Assembly (NCBI GenBank): GCA_003946805.1
Contig: RPSH01000002.1
Location: forward strand, 62,001-126,000
DNA length: 64,000 bases
DNA from: Bacillus sp. 2B10
GTDB taxonomy: Bacteria > Pseudomonadota > Alphaproteobacteria > Sphingomonadales > Sphingomonadaceae
Direction: 5' to 3'
Part shown: in pieces, positions 17,539 to 26,660 of the stretch
How positions within the stretch are numbered: the stretch's first letter is position 1
Layout: every line of letters starts with the position of its first letter
Notes under the pieces: model-generated
Seen by the model: the letters and a program-made list of their open reading frames with translations, nothing else
What the model was told of the DNA's origin: nothing
The model's database searches: none
Made by a program: the position numbers and the translations under genes

Positions 17539-20457
17539 ATGGCATCCCTGTATCGACTGGCCACGGGTGGCTTCACGACCCTGGCCCTGATCGCCGCGCC
17601 GCTCGCCGCGCAGACCCCGCCCGCATCGCCCGCGCCCGCGTCGCCGGCTCCCGCCCGGCAATTGCCGCCGCTCGAACCGGTGGCGCAGGGGCCCGACACG
17701 CCGTGGCTGTTCAGGGGCAGCGATATTCCGCCCGACCGGTCGTGGATGTACGGCGTGCTGCCCAACGGGCTGAAATATGCCGTGCGCAGGAACGGCGTGC
17801 CGCCGGGGCAGGTCGCGATCCGTGTCGCGATCGGCGCGGGTTCGCTGATGGAAACCGACAGCGAGCGCGGTTTCGCGCACCTGATCGAACATCTCAGCTT
17901 CCGCGGATCGGTGCACGTGCCCGACGGCGAATCGAAACGGGTGTGGCAGCGTCTGGGCGTTACGTTCGGTTCGGACAGCAACGCCTCGACCAGCTTTACG
18001 CAGACCGTATATAAGCTCGACCTGCCCTCGGCGACGCCCACCGGGCTGGACGAGAGCATGAAGATCCTGTCGGGCATGATGGCCGAACCGACGCTCAGCC
18101 AGGCGGCGCTCGACGCCGAACGGCCGGTCGTCCTCTCTGAACAGCGCGAGCAACCCGGGCCGCAGGTCCGCTTCGGCGATGCGGTGCGCAAGCTGTTCTT
18201 CGCGGGCCAGCCGCTGTCCGACCGCTCGCCGATCGGCAACGTCGAAACGCTCCAGGCCGCGACCGCCGACAGCGTAAAGAAGTTCCACGACCGCTGGTAC
18301 CGCCCCGACCGCACCATAATCGTCATCGCCGGCGACGCCGATCCCGCCATCCTCGAAGCGATGGTGAAGAAGCATTTCTCCGCCTGGACCGGCACCGGCC
18401 CGGGTCCCGCCGACCCGAAATTCGGCGCGCCCAAGGCGAACGAACCGGTCGCGGCGGCGGTCAGCGAACCGACCATGCCGACGCTGGTCCAGATGGCGGT
18501 CCTGCGGCCATGGACCGTCGGCGACGACACGATCCTGTTCAACCAGGAACGGATGATCGACCAGATCGCGCTGCGCATCCTCAACCGCCGGCTGGAAAGC
18601 CGCGCGCGCGCCGGGGGCAGCTATATCTCTGCGGGTGCGAACCTCGACGACGTGTCGCGATCCGCCAACATCACCCAGCTGTCGATCCTCCCGCTGGGCG
18701 ACGACTGGGCGGCGGCATTGCGCGACGTCCGCCAGTCGATCGCCGACGCGATGCGCACCCCCCCGACCCAGGCGGAGATCGACCGCGAGGTCGCCGAAAT
18801 CCGCGCGGGCATGGAAAACGAGGTCCGCACCGCGCCCGTGACCGCCGGGGCGCTACTGGCCGACAACCTCATCTCCGCGACCGACATCCGCGAGACGGTG
18901 GCCGGTCCCGAAACCTCGCTGCGCATCTTCGAAGGCGCGGTGACGAAGAAGTTCTTCACCCCCGCGCGCGTACAGGCGGCGACGAAGAAGGTGTTCGACG
19001 GCACCGCCACCCGCGCCATCGTCAACACCCGCACCCCCGATCCGGCGGCGCAGGCCAGGCTGACCGCCGCGCTGTCGGAAAAGATCGCGGGCAGCGCGGC
19101 CCGGCGCGGCGGGCAGGGGGCGATCGGATTCGACCGGCTGGCTCCGCTCGGCAAGCCCGGCACGATCACCCAGCGCAGCATGGCGCTGGCCGATCCGCCG
19201 GTCGAACGCGTCGACTTCGCCAACGGGTCGTCGCTGCTGCTCTTCCCCAATGAATCGGAGACGGGGAAGGTCTATGTCAGCGTCCGCTTCGGCCGTGGCG
19301 TCAACGCGCTGCCGACCGATCGCCGCACCCCGGCCTTCGCCGCCGACCTCGCGCTGGTCGCCTCGGGCATCCAGACGCCCAAGGGCGTGCTGGGGCAGGA
19401 GGAGCTCGACCGGCTGACCGGCGGGCGGCAGATCGGCTTGTCGTTCGGGATGGGCGACGATGCCTTCACCCTGTCGGGCATCACGACCGCCGCCGACCTG
19501 ACCGACCAGCTGAAACTGATCGCAGCCAAGCTCCAGTCGCCGGCATGGGACCCGGCACCGGTCGCCCGCGCCCGCGCGGTGATGCTGGCCAGCTACGACG
19601 CGCTCGGCGCCTCGCCCGACGGGGTGATGGCGCGCGATCTCGACGCGTTGCTCCACGCGGGCGATCCGCGCTGGGGCACGCCCGACCGCAAGGAGATCGA
19701 GGCGCTGACCCCGCAGGCGTTCAAGGCGCTGTGGGCGCCGCTGCTCGCCTCCGGCCCGGTCGAGGTGCAGGTGTTCGGCGATGTCACGCAACAGGCGGCG
19801 ATCGATGCGGTCACCACGACGATCGGCGCGATGGCGCCGCGCAGCGCCGCCACCACCCCGCCGCCGCCGGTCCGCTTCCCCGACCATGTCGCGACCCCGG
19901 TCACGCGCACGCACAGCGGCCAGCCCAACCAGGCGGCGGCGGCGATCGCCTGGCCGACCGGTGCCGGCAGCGCGGGCCTTGCCGAAAGCCGCAAGCTGGA
20001 GGTGCTGGCCGCGGTGTTCCGCGACCGCCTGCTCGACCGACTGCGCAGCCAGGCGGGGGTCAGCTATTCGCCCAACGTCGACAATGGCTGGCCGGTCGGG
20101 CTGCCCGGCGGCGGACGGATCATGGCGATCGGCATGGTGCCGCCCGACAAGACCGGTTTCTTCTTCCAGCTGGCGCGCGAACTCGCCGCCGACCTGGCCA
20201 GGACGCCGGTGCCCGACGACGAGCTGGAGCGCGCCAAGCTGCCGGTGATCCAGATGGTCGCCCGCATGTCGAGCGGCAATATGTTCTGGATGAACCAGAC
20301 CGCCGGCGGCACGCGCGATCCGGCGCGGCTGGCGGCGATCCCCGGCCTCATCAACGACATCCGCGGTACCACGCCCGCCGAATTGCAGGCACTTGCGGCG
20401 AAATATCTGGTGCCGTCAAAGGACTGGTCGATGCAGGTCCTGCCGGAGAAGAAGTAG
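17539..20457 (+). CDS. Periplasmic M16-family zinc protease (pitrilysin type, two domains)
   Basis: 972 aa. It has a signal peptide (hydrophobic to ALAAQ, about residue 25), then an Ala/Pro-rich linker. The inverted zinc motif is HLIEH at residues 114-118 (FAHLIEHLSFRGS), with the downstream acidic ligand in VVLSEQREQ. A second, catalytically inactive M16 half covers about residues 520-960 and includes VSYSPNVDNGW. Such single-chain M16B proteases degrade peptides in the periplasm or process signal peptides. No partner gene is adjacent, unlike the split M16 pairs of other bacteria. Confidence 0.92.
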   Translation: MASLYRLATGGFTTLALIAAPLAAQTPPASPAPASPAPARQLPPLEPVAQGPDTPWLFRGSDIPPDRSWMYGVLPNGLKYAVRRNGVPPGQVAIRVAIGAGSLMETDSERGFAHLIEHLSFRGSVHVPDGESKRVWQRLGVTFGSDSNASTSFTQTVYKLDLPSATPTGLDESMKILSGMMAEPTLSQAALDAERPVVLSEQREQPGPQVRFGDAVRKLFFAGQPLSDRSPIGNVETLQAATADSVKKFHDRWYRPDRTIIVIAGDADPAILEAMVKKHFSAWTGTGPGPADPKFGAPKANEPVAAAVSEPTMPTLVQMAVLRPWTVGDDTILFNQERMIDQIALRILNRRLESRARAGGSYISAGANLDDVSRSANITQLSILPLGDDWAAALRDVRQSIADAMRTPPTQAEIDREVAEIRAGMENEVRTAPVTAGALLADNLISATDIRETVAGPETSLRIFEGAVTKKFFTPARVQAATKKVFDGTATRAIVNTRTPDPAAQARLTAALSEKIAGSAARRGGQGAIGFDRLAPLGKPGTITQRSMALADPPVERVDFANGSSLLLFPNESETGKVYVSVRFGRGVNALPTDRRTPAFAADLALVASGIQTPKGVLGQEELDRLTGGRQIGLSFGMGDDAFTLSGITTAADLTDQLKLIAAKLQSPAWDPAPVARARAVMLASYDALGASPDGVMARDLDALLHAGDPRWGTPDRKEIEALTPQAFKALWAPLLASGPVEVQVFGDVTQQAAIDAVTTTIGAMAPRSAATTPPPPVRFPDHVATPVTRTHSGQPNQAAAAIAWPTGAGSAGLAESRKLEVLAAVFRDRLLDRLRSQAGVSYSPNVDNGWPVGLPGGGRIMAIGMVPPDKTGFFFQLARELAADLARTPVPDDELERAKLPVIQMVARMSSGNMFWMNQTAGGTRDPARLAAIPGLINDIRGTTPAELQALAAKYLVPSKDWSMQVLPEKK

Positions 20458-20463
20458 CGTTGA

Positions 20464-20530
20464 ACTCCTCCCCGGCATGGGGAGGGGGACCATCCGCAGG
20501 ATGGTGGAGGGGGGCGTCCGCACACGAACG
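20464..20530. repeat. Intergenic repeat, family F (CTCCCC...GGGGAGG type)
   Basis: CTCCTCCCCGGCATGGGGAG folds on itself, followed by ACCATCC/GGATGGT and a GGAGGGGGG run. This CTCCCC(N)GGGGAGGGGACC layout is a common repeat in sphingomonads and caulobacters. It lies between the convergent protease and MFS genes and could end both transcripts. Confidence 0.7.
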
Positions 20531-20596
20531 GGTGGCGGACGCCCTTGCTGTCCTGAAAGAAGAAACGGGTTCGCGTGAACCCCTGTCTTCTCGCTT

Positions 20597-21775
20597 CTAC
20601 GCCGCGACCCGCTGCCGAACCGGTGCCCCCGCCAGCACGGCGATCCCCCAGATCGCGAACCCGCCCAGCGCCAGTCCTGCACCCACGACCCCGGTCGACG
20701 TCCAGCCATAGCCGGCGGCGATCGCCAGCCCGCCGGCCCATGGCCCGATCGCATTGGCGGTATTGAACGCCGAATGGTTGAGCGACGCGGCGAGGCTCTG
20801 CCCCTGCTGCGCGATGTCCATCAGCCGCGTCTGGAGCACGGTGCCGAGCGCGCCGCCGATCCCGATCAGGAACACGATCACCAGCATCGACCACAGTTGC
20901 CCCGCCGCCAGCGGATACAGCGCCAGCGTCGCCGCGCTCCACAGCAGCAGCGCGCCGGCGGTCGGCATCAGCGCCCGGTCGGCGAAGCGCGGCACGATCA
21001 GGTTGCCGATGGTCATGCCGATGCCGAACACCGCCAGCACGACCGGCACCATCGCCGGCCCCGCGCCGGTTACCTCGATCAGCGTCGAGGCGAGATAGGT
21101 ATAGACCGCGAACATGCCGCCAAAGCCGATCGCGCCGATGCCGAGCGTCAGCCACAACTGGCCCGAGCGCAGCACGCCGAGTTCGGCGAGCGGACTGGCG
21201 GAACGGTCCGGCCGGTCGCGCGGCGCGACCCATGCGATCATCGCCATCGTCGCGGCGGCGAGTACCGCGACCACCCCGAAGCCCCAGCGCCATCCGATCG
21301 CCTGCCCCAGCGCATTGGCCAGCGGCACGCCGACGATCGTCGCCGTCGTCAGCCCCAGCATCACGCGCCCGATCGCCTGCGCCCGCTTCTCCACCGGCAC
21401 CAGCGAGGCGGCTACCAGCGCCGCGATCCCGAAATAGGCGCCGTGCGGCAACCCGCTGAAGAACCGCGCGACCAGCATCGCGTCATAGTTCGGCGCCAGC
21501 GCGCTGGCGGCATTGGCGACCCCGAAACATGCCATCAGCGCGATCAGCACCGTCCGCCGCGCCATCCGCGCGGTCAGCACCGCCAGCAACGGCGCGCCGA
21601 CCACCACGCCCAGCGCATAGGCGCTGATGACATGCCCCGCGGTCGGTTCGTCGATGCCGAGGCCGGGCGCGAAGAACGGCACGAGGCTCATCGTCGCGAA
21701 CTCGGTGGTCCCGATCGCGAACCCGCCGAGCGCGAGCGCGAGGTGGACGAGGGAAGGGCTACGGGTATTCGGCAC
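20597..21775 (-). CDS. MFS transporter, DHA1 (AraJ/YdhP-like) exporter
   Basis: About 392 aa with twelve predicted membrane helices. The first helix has GGFAIGTTEFATMSLVPFFAPGL, and the loop between helices 2 and 3 reads TARMARRTVLIALM. The order of motifs, including RFFSGLPHGAYFGIAALVAASLVP, matches the arabinose-efflux/YdhP group of drug:H+ antiporters. The substrate is unknown. GTG at 21775 is chosen as start because AGGAG is 7 nt upstream; the open frame extends 14 codons further but would lack a ribosome site. Confidence 0.88.
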   Translation of the reverse strand: MPNTRSPSLVHLALALGGFAIGTTEFATMSLVPFFAPGLGIDEPTAGHVISAYALGVVVGAPLLAVLTARMARRTVLIALMACFGVANAASALAPNYDAMLVARFFSGLPHGAYFGIAALVAASLVPVEKRAQAIGRVMLGLTTATIVGVPLANALGQAIGWRWGFGVVAVLAAATMAMIAWVAPRDRPDRSASPLAELGVLRSGQLWLTLGIGAIGFGGMFAVYTYLASTLIEVTGAGPAMVPVVLAVFGIGMTIGNLIVPRFADRALMPTAGALLLWSAATLALYPLAAGQLWSMLVIVFLIGIGGALGTVLQTRLMDIAQQGQSLAASLNHSAFNTANAIGPWAGGLAIAAGYGWTSTGVVGAGLALGGFAIWGIAVLAGAPVRQRVAA

Positions 21776-21877
21776 GGACACGCTCCTTGCTGCAACGCAG
21801 CATTTCGAGCGGGCCATATGGGATCGGGCGGGGGCGGTTCAACCGCCCGGAGCCATGTGCGGTATCTTCCTGCCGTA

Positions 21878-22318
21878 TTATGACGGTATGAGCGTTCCCG
21901 CCGCGACCGATGCCGGTCGGTCCAGCCCGCCGGTCATGATCTCCATCCGGCGCGCGACCTCCCGTGCGATCCTCTCCTCGGTCTCGACGCGCTCCTCTGC
22001 GGGCAGCGCTTCGATCGCCTCCTCGGTCAGGTTCATGCTTTTCAGCACGTCGCGGCGCATCCGTTCCGCCGGGGTCAACGACAGTTCCTTTTTGAACGCG
22101 GCGATGGCGTCGTTCAGGGTAGGGGATATCTCCGTGTTATCCGGCGCAGGGTCGCGCGTGCCTGCGGACCGGTGTCGGATCGTGAAAGAGGACGGCGACA
22201 TCGCGGCGGCGGTGGTCGCCAACGATCCGAACACTTCGGAAAAGGGCGTCGCGACGGGACAGGTGCCGTACGGGCGCGGGTCGCTGGTCGTCTGGTCATT
22301 TCCGATCGAGCGGATCAT
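21878..22318 (-). CDS. Hypothetical protein with charged helical C-terminus
   Basis: Up to 146 aa, function not recognised. The C-terminal two thirds (NDAIAAFKKELSLTPAERMR, then VLKSMNLTEEAIEALPAEER and IAREVARRMEIM) look like a real conserved helical protein, possibly a small regulatory or scaffold factor. The N-terminal part is low-complexity, and the start is uncertain: the ATG at 22318 has only GGGG 7 nt upstream, and an internal ATG at 22201 is an alternative. It is a single gene between the MFS gene and a family E repeat. Confidence 0.55.
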   Translation of the reverse strand: MIRSIGNDQTTSDPRPYGTCPVATPFSEVFGSLATTAAAMSPSSFTIRHRSAGTRDPAPDNTEISPTLNDAIAAFKKELSLTPAERMRRDVLKSMNLTEEAIEALPAEERVETEERIAREVARRMEIMTGGLDRPASVAAGTLIPS

Positions 22319-22393
22319 CGCGCTACCCCAGTCTTTCTCCGGCGGCCATGCTACAGCATGATGGTTAACGAATGCCTTGCCGCTATTCGACTT

Positions 22394-22520
22394 TCCTACA
22401 CGATCATCGCCATGCGATACCGTTGCCCCCGCTCTTTCATCCGTTCACCGAACCGTCCGCCGACCACCCGTCCCGCGCTTGCCGTCGATACGGTGCAAGT
22501 GTGACTTTTGTGACCTTTGG
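22394..22520. repeat. Three-copy intergenic element, family E copy 2
   Basis: Starts with TCCTACACG, has CGCTCTTTC after about 37 nt, and ends with GTGACTTTT and GTGACCTTT in tandem, then GG. It is 127 nt long, nearly the same as copy 3 (126 nt). It ends 10 nt before the stop codon of the leftward phosphatase gene, the same arrangement as copy 1. Confidence 0.75.
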
Positions 22521-22530
22521 CTGCCCGCTG

Positions 22531-22851
22531 TTACAGAAACTGCGCCATCCGCTTCGTCAGCAACGCCATCAGCGCCGGGTCCATCGCCGCATAATCGTCA
22601 GGAATATCGAGGCAGATGACCCGCTTGCCGTTCAGATGCCGGCGAAAGCGCCGCTGGACCCGCGTCCGATGCACGCGCTCCATCACGAAGATCGTGTCGG
22701 CCCACTCGATCAGTTCGCCGCTCAACGGATTGTCGGCATCGGGACTGGTCCCCGCCGACATGGTTTCCGTCCCCGGCAAAGTGCCGAACATCGCTTCGGC
22801 GGTGGGGCTGCGCAGCCGGTTGCGACTGCACACGAACAGCCAGTTCCTCAC
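22531..22851 (-). CDS. Small protein-tyrosine-phosphatase-like protein (COG4551 type)
   Basis: 106 aa. The N-terminus LFVCSRNRLRSPTAEAMF has the P-loop Cys8-x5-Arg14 in the low-molecular-weight phosphatase style but with the NRLRSPTAE signature of the short COG4551 group. An acid DIPDD near the C-terminus could be the general acid. Predicted to be a cytoplasmic phosphatase or arsenate-reductase-like fold; the substrate is unknown. The start is GTG at 22851, overlapping the acyl-CoA synthetase stop (GTGA), so the two are coupled. Confidence 0.8.
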   Translation of the reverse strand: MRNWLFVCSRNRLRSPTAEAMFGTLPGTETMSAGTSPDADNPLSGELIEWADTIFVMERVHRTRVQRRFRRHLNGKRVICLDIPDDYAAMDPALMALLTKRMAQFL

Positions 22852-24638
22852 CCCCGGTACAGCGCGTCCAGCCGCTCGCCATACACGTCCTTCAACACAT
22901 GCCGACGTATCTTCAGGCTTGGCGTCAGCTGCTGGTTCTCGATCGTGAAGGGTTCGTCGGCGATGATGAACCGGCGGATGCGTTCGGTGACCGACAGGTC
23001 CCTGTTCACCCGTTCGACCGCGGCGCCCAGCGCGGAGCGATAGTCGCTGTCCTCGCGCAGCCGGGCGAAGTCGCAGCGCGCGCCGCCCTTCGCGCAGAAT
23101 TGCTGGGTCCATTCGGCGTCGGGCACGATCACCGCCACCATGTACGGCCGCCGGTCGCCCGCGATCATCGCCTGCGCGATCTCGTCCTGCAGGGTCAGCA
23201 TGCCCTCGACCTTCTGCGGGGCGACATTGTCGCCCTTGTCGTTGACGATGATGTCCTTTTTCCGGTCGGTGATGCGGATGCGGCCCTTCGCATCGATCTC
23301 GCCGATGTCGCCGGTGTGCAGCCAGCCGTCCTTGAGCACGCGCGCGGTTTCCGCCTCGTTGCGCCAGTATCCGTGCATGACCAGTTCGCCGCGTACCAGG
23401 ATCTCGCCATCCCCGGCGATGCGGACCTCGGTATCGGCCAGCGGCGGGCCGACCGTGTCCATCTTGATCCCCGCCGCCGGGCGATTGCACGAGATGACCG
23501 GCGCCGCCTCGGTCTGGCCATAGCCTTGCAGGAAGGTGAGGCCGAGCGACTGGAAGAAGCCGCCGACTTCGGGGTTGAGCGGCGCGCCGCCCGACACCAT
23601 CGCCTTCAACCGCCCGCCGAAGCGCTTGCCGACCTTGGGTTTCAGCAGCGTATCCACCAGCAGTTTCGTCGGCCGGTCGAGCAGCGACGGGCCGTCCTCC
23701 TTGCCGCCGATCGCGATGGCGCGGTCGAGCAGCCACGACGACATGCGGCCCTGCTTCTGCACCGTCTTGGTGATCCGCGTGCGCAGCACCTCGAACAGGC
23801 GGGGCACGACGACCATGATCGTCGGCCGGACCTCCTCGATATTGCTCGCCAGCTTGTCGAGGCCCTCGCTGTAATAGATCTGCCCGCCCAGCCCGATCGG
23901 GAAATGCTGCCCGCCGGTATGTTCATAGGCGTGGCTGAGCGGCAGGAACGACAGGAACACTTCGTCGTCCCAGCCGAAATCCTCGGAAATCACGGTGCAG
24001 CAGCCGTTGACGTTGTGCAGGATCGCGCCGTGATGCTGCATGACGCCGCGCGGGGAACCGCCGGTGCCCGAGGTGTAGATGATGCAGGCCAGATCCTCGC
24101 GCCGGAAATCCGCCTGCGCCGCGACGCCCGCCGGGTCGGCGGGATGGCGCGCGATCAGGTCGTGCCAGTCGTGGAACTCCAGGCTCCCCTGCTGTGCGGT
24201 ACGCATCGGTTCGATCATGATGATCTTTTCCGACGAGTTCGCGGCCCGCAGCGCGGCGGGCAGGACGGTGCGCGCCAGCTTCTCGGTCGACACGATGATC
24301 GCGCAGGCGCCCGAATTCTCGATGATGTGACCATGGTCGCGCACGGTGTTGGTGACATAGGTCGGCACCGTCACGCAGCCGGCCGCCATGATGGCGAGGT
24401 CGGAGATGCACCATTCGGGCCGGTTCTCGCTGACCAGCATTACCCGGTCGCCGCGCTTCAGCCCGATCGCCCGCAGCGCGGTGGCGAGGCTGGCGACCTG
24501 TCGCGCCGCCTCCGCCCAGCTGGTCGAGACCCAGGTCCCGCCGGTCTTGGCCCACAGGAACGGTGCGTCGCCACGCTCGGCGGCGCGCGCGAAGAACATC
24601 GCGACCAGATTGGGGAATCGTTCCAGTTGCCGGGCCAT
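22848..24638 (-). CDS. Long-chain fatty acid--CoA ligase (AMP-forming)
   Basis: 596 aa. It is an ANL-superfamily acyl-CoA synthetase: the AMP-binding P-loop is IIYTSGTGGSPRGV (with the GG and R variations seen in FadD15-like enzymes), followed by FLSFLPLSHAYEHTGG, LQGYGQTEAAPVISCNRP, GWLHTGDIGEIDAKGRIRITDRKKD and a C-terminal catalytic lysine region (LTPSLKIRRHVLKD). It activates long-chain fatty acids to acyl-CoA at the inner membrane. The ATG at 24638 has GGAGAAGGA upstream. Its stop overlaps the downstream phosphatase start. Confidence 0.92.
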   Translation of the reverse strand: MARQLERFPNLVAMFFARAAERGDAPFLWAKTGGTWVSTSWAEAARQVASLATALRAIGLKRGDRVMLVSENRPEWCISDLAIMAAGCVTVPTYVTNTVRDHGHIIENSGACAIIVSTEKLARTVLPAALRAANSSEKIIMIEPMRTAQQGSLEFHDWHDLIARHPADPAGVAAQADFRREDLACIIYTSGTGGSPRGVMQHHGAILHNVNGCCTVISEDFGWDDEVFLSFLPLSHAYEHTGGQHFPIGLGGQIYYSEGLDKLASNIEEVRPTIMVVVPRLFEVLRTRITKTVQKQGRMSSWLLDRAIAIGGKEDGPSLLDRPTKLLVDTLLKPKVGKRFGGRLKAMVSGGAPLNPEVGGFFQSLGLTFLQGYGQTEAAPVISCNRPAAGIKMDTVGPPLADTEVRIAGDGEILVRGELVMHGYWRNEAETARVLKDGWLHTGDIGEIDAKGRIRITDRKKDIIVNDKGDNVAPQKVEGMLTLQDEIAQAMIAGDRRPYMVAVIVPDAEWTQQFCAKGGARCDFARLREDSDYRSALGAAVERVNRDLSVTERIRRFIIADEPFTIENQQLTPSLKIRRHVLKDVYGERLDALYRG

Positions 24639-24740
24639 GTCGCATCCTTCTCCTGCCGGCGGGTGTAGGCCAGGCATAACCGTCACGGCAACGCCCGAGA
24701 GCGGGTGACGGGCGCGACGCGCTTGGCTAGACAGGGGGCC

Positions 24741-26489
24741 ATGAGGATGTTCGCCACCACCATCGCCGCCCTTGCCACCGTTACGCTCGGTGGCTGCAAC
24801 GTCCTGTCGTTCGGCAAGCGCGACATCGCCACCCCGGCGGCCGTGCCTGCGCCGTCGTCGCCGACCGCGCCGGCGGCACAGGCGCAGAAGTTCGTCGTCA
24901 CCGCCAACCCGCTCGCCAGCGAGGCGGGCATGGCGGTGCTGCGCCGCGGCGGCAGCGCGGTCGACGCGGCGATCGCGGTGCAGGCGATGCTGTCGCTGGT
25001 CGAACCGCAGAGTTCGGGTCTGGGCGGCGGCGCGTTCCTGACCTATTTCAACGCGAAGACCGGCAAGGTCGAAATCTATGACGGGCGCGAGGTCGCCCCC
25101 GCCGGCGCCACGCCGACGATGCTGCTGGGCACCGACGGCCAGCCGCTGCCGTTCGCGCAGGCGGTGATGAGCGGACGGGCGACCGGCGTGCCGGGTGCGG
25201 TGCGGATGCTGGGACAGGCGCATGCCGATCACGGCACGCTCGCGTGGAACCAGCTGTTCGACGATGCCGAGGCGACCGCGCGCAAGGGCTTCGTGATCTC
25301 GCCGCGCCTGGGCCGCTTCCTCGGCGGCCGGTCGCCGCAGTTGCAGGCGGAGGATGTCCGCCGCTATTTCAAGGGGAAGGGCGGGGCGCTCGCCACCACC
25401 GGCGACCGGATCAGGAACGGCGACTATGCCGATTTCCTGCGCCGTCTCGCGAAGCAGGGGCCGGACGCGCTCTATACCGGCAAGACCGCGCAGCGCATCG
25501 TCGCGCGGACGACCAGCGGCGACCTGCCCGGCACGATGACGCTGGCCGACCTCGCCGCCTATCGCGCGGTCAAGCGCGATCCGCTGTGCGGCAACTGGCG
25601 TGCGTACATCGTCTGCACCCCGCCGCCACCGTCGAGCGGCGTCGGGCTGCTCGAACTGCTCGCGATCCTCGGGCGTACCGACATCGACAGGCGGGGGCCG
25701 AACGATCCACAGAGCTGGTACCTGTTCGCCGAGGCCAGCCGGCTGATGTACGCCGACCGCGACCTGTATGTCGGCGATCCGAAGTTCGTGAACGTGCCGG
25801 TCGCCGGGTTGCTGGCCCCGGCGTACATCGCTGGGCGTGCGAAGCTGATCGGCCCGTTCGCCGCGGCGGCGCCCGCGGCCGGGGTGCCGGCCGGCGTGGT
25901 GACGGCGGCGGCGGACACCACGCGCGAACCGATGGGGACGTCGCACTTCATCGTCGGCGACGCGGCGGGCAACGTGGTGTCGATGACGACGACGGTCGAA
26001 AGCTTCTTCGGTACCGGGCGGATGGTCGACGGCTTCTTCCTCAACAACCAGATGACCGACTTCGCCTTCTCACCGCGCGATGCGCAGGGCCGGGAGGCCG
26101 CCAATGCGGTCGCGCCGGGCAAGCGGCCGCGGTCGTCGATGACGCCGCTCGTCATGATCGACCGGCAGGGCAGGTTCGCCGGTGCGCTGGGATCGGCGGG
26201 CGGCAACGCGATCCTCGCCTATGTCGGCAAGTCGCTGATCGGTGCGGTCGAATGGAAGCTGCCAATGCAGCAGGCGCTGGCGCTCCCCAACCTCGTCGCG
26301 CGCGGCAACAGCTTTCAGGGCGAGGTGACGAAGTTCTCGCCGGAAGTCCTGAACGGGCTGGCGCAGCGCGGTATCCGGTTGCAGCCGGGGCAGGGCGAGG
26401 ATTCAGGGCTGCACGGAGTCATCATCCGCGACGGCAAGGTCGATGGCGGCGTCGATCCCCGGCGCGAGGGCAAGGTGATCGTAGAGTAG
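24741..26489 (+). CDS. ggt: Gamma-glutamyltransferase, lipoprotein form
   Basis: 582 aa. A lipoprotein signal ends at TLGGC (Cys19). The GGT fold begins at KFVVTANPLASEAGMAVLRRGGSAVDAAIA and includes LGGGAFLTYF. The autoprocessing site and nucleophile Thr400 lie in MGTSHFIVGDAAGNVVSMTTTVESFFG (TSHF here instead of the usual TTHF), and GNAILAYVGKSLIG is near the end. It hydrolyses or transfers the gamma-glutamyl group of glutathione in the periplasm. The start at 24741 gives a proper signal peptide; the frame is open to 24705. Confidence 0.93.
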   Translation: MRMFATTIAALATVTLGGCNVLSFGKRDIATPAAVPAPSSPTAPAAQAQKFVVTANPLASEAGMAVLRRGGSAVDAAIAVQAMLSLVEPQSSGLGGGAFLTYFNAKTGKVEIYDGREVAPAGATPTMLLGTDGQPLPFAQAVMSGRATGVPGAVRMLGQAHADHGTLAWNQLFDDAEATARKGFVISPRLGRFLGGRSPQLQAEDVRRYFKGKGGALATTGDRIRNGDYADFLRRLAKQGPDALYTGKTAQRIVARTTSGDLPGTMTLADLAAYRAVKRDPLCGNWRAYIVCTPPPPSSGVGLLELLAILGRTDIDRRGPNDPQSWYLFAEASRLMYADRDLYVGDPKFVNVPVAGLLAPAYIAGRAKLIGPFAAAAPAAGVPAGVVTAAADTTREPMGTSHFIVGDAAGNVVSMTTTVESFFGTGRMVDGFFLNNQMTDFAFSPRDAQGREAANAVAPGKRPRSSMTPLVMIDRQGRFAGALGSAGGNAILAYVGKSLIGAVEWKLPMQQALALPNLVARGNSFQGEVTKFSPEVLNGLAQRGIRLQPGQGEDSGLHGVIIRDGKVDGGVDPRREGKVIVE

Positions 26490-26490
26490 A

Positions 26491-26660
26491 AGAAGGTTGG
26501 TTCACGCGAAGGCGCGGAGACGCGGAGGGCGCGCGCACCGGGCAAGCCGCTTGCGATCGGCAGACCGTATCGCACGTTGCCACGATGTATGAGGCCGCCG
26601 GCGCGGATAAGGTTGCCGATGACTCGACCTCCTCCGCGTCTCCGCGCCTCCGCGTGAACC
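26491..26660. repeat. MITE-like element with terminal inverted repeats, family D copy 1
   Basis: About 170 nt. Left end GGTTCACGCGAAGGCGCGGA (26499 on), right end the complement CGCGCCTCCGCGTGAACC (26660 back), about 29 bp in all with a few mismatches. The interior (GCACCGGGCAAGC, GCGATCGGCAGAC) matches the reverse complement of the interior of 55201-55377. It fills the gap between ggt and the HPP gene. No ORF inside, so it is non-autonomous. Confidence 0.8.

Noticed and set aside
22848-25946. Extension of the acyl-CoA synthetase frame to 1032 aa
   Set aside because: The extra N-terminal part is antisense to ggt and lacks any domain; the ATG at 24638 has a strong ribosome site.
26491-26660. 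CRISPR-like repeat array
   Set aside because: The GCGGAG-type motifs are inverted terminal repeats of one element, not direct repeats with spacers; no cas genes are seen.
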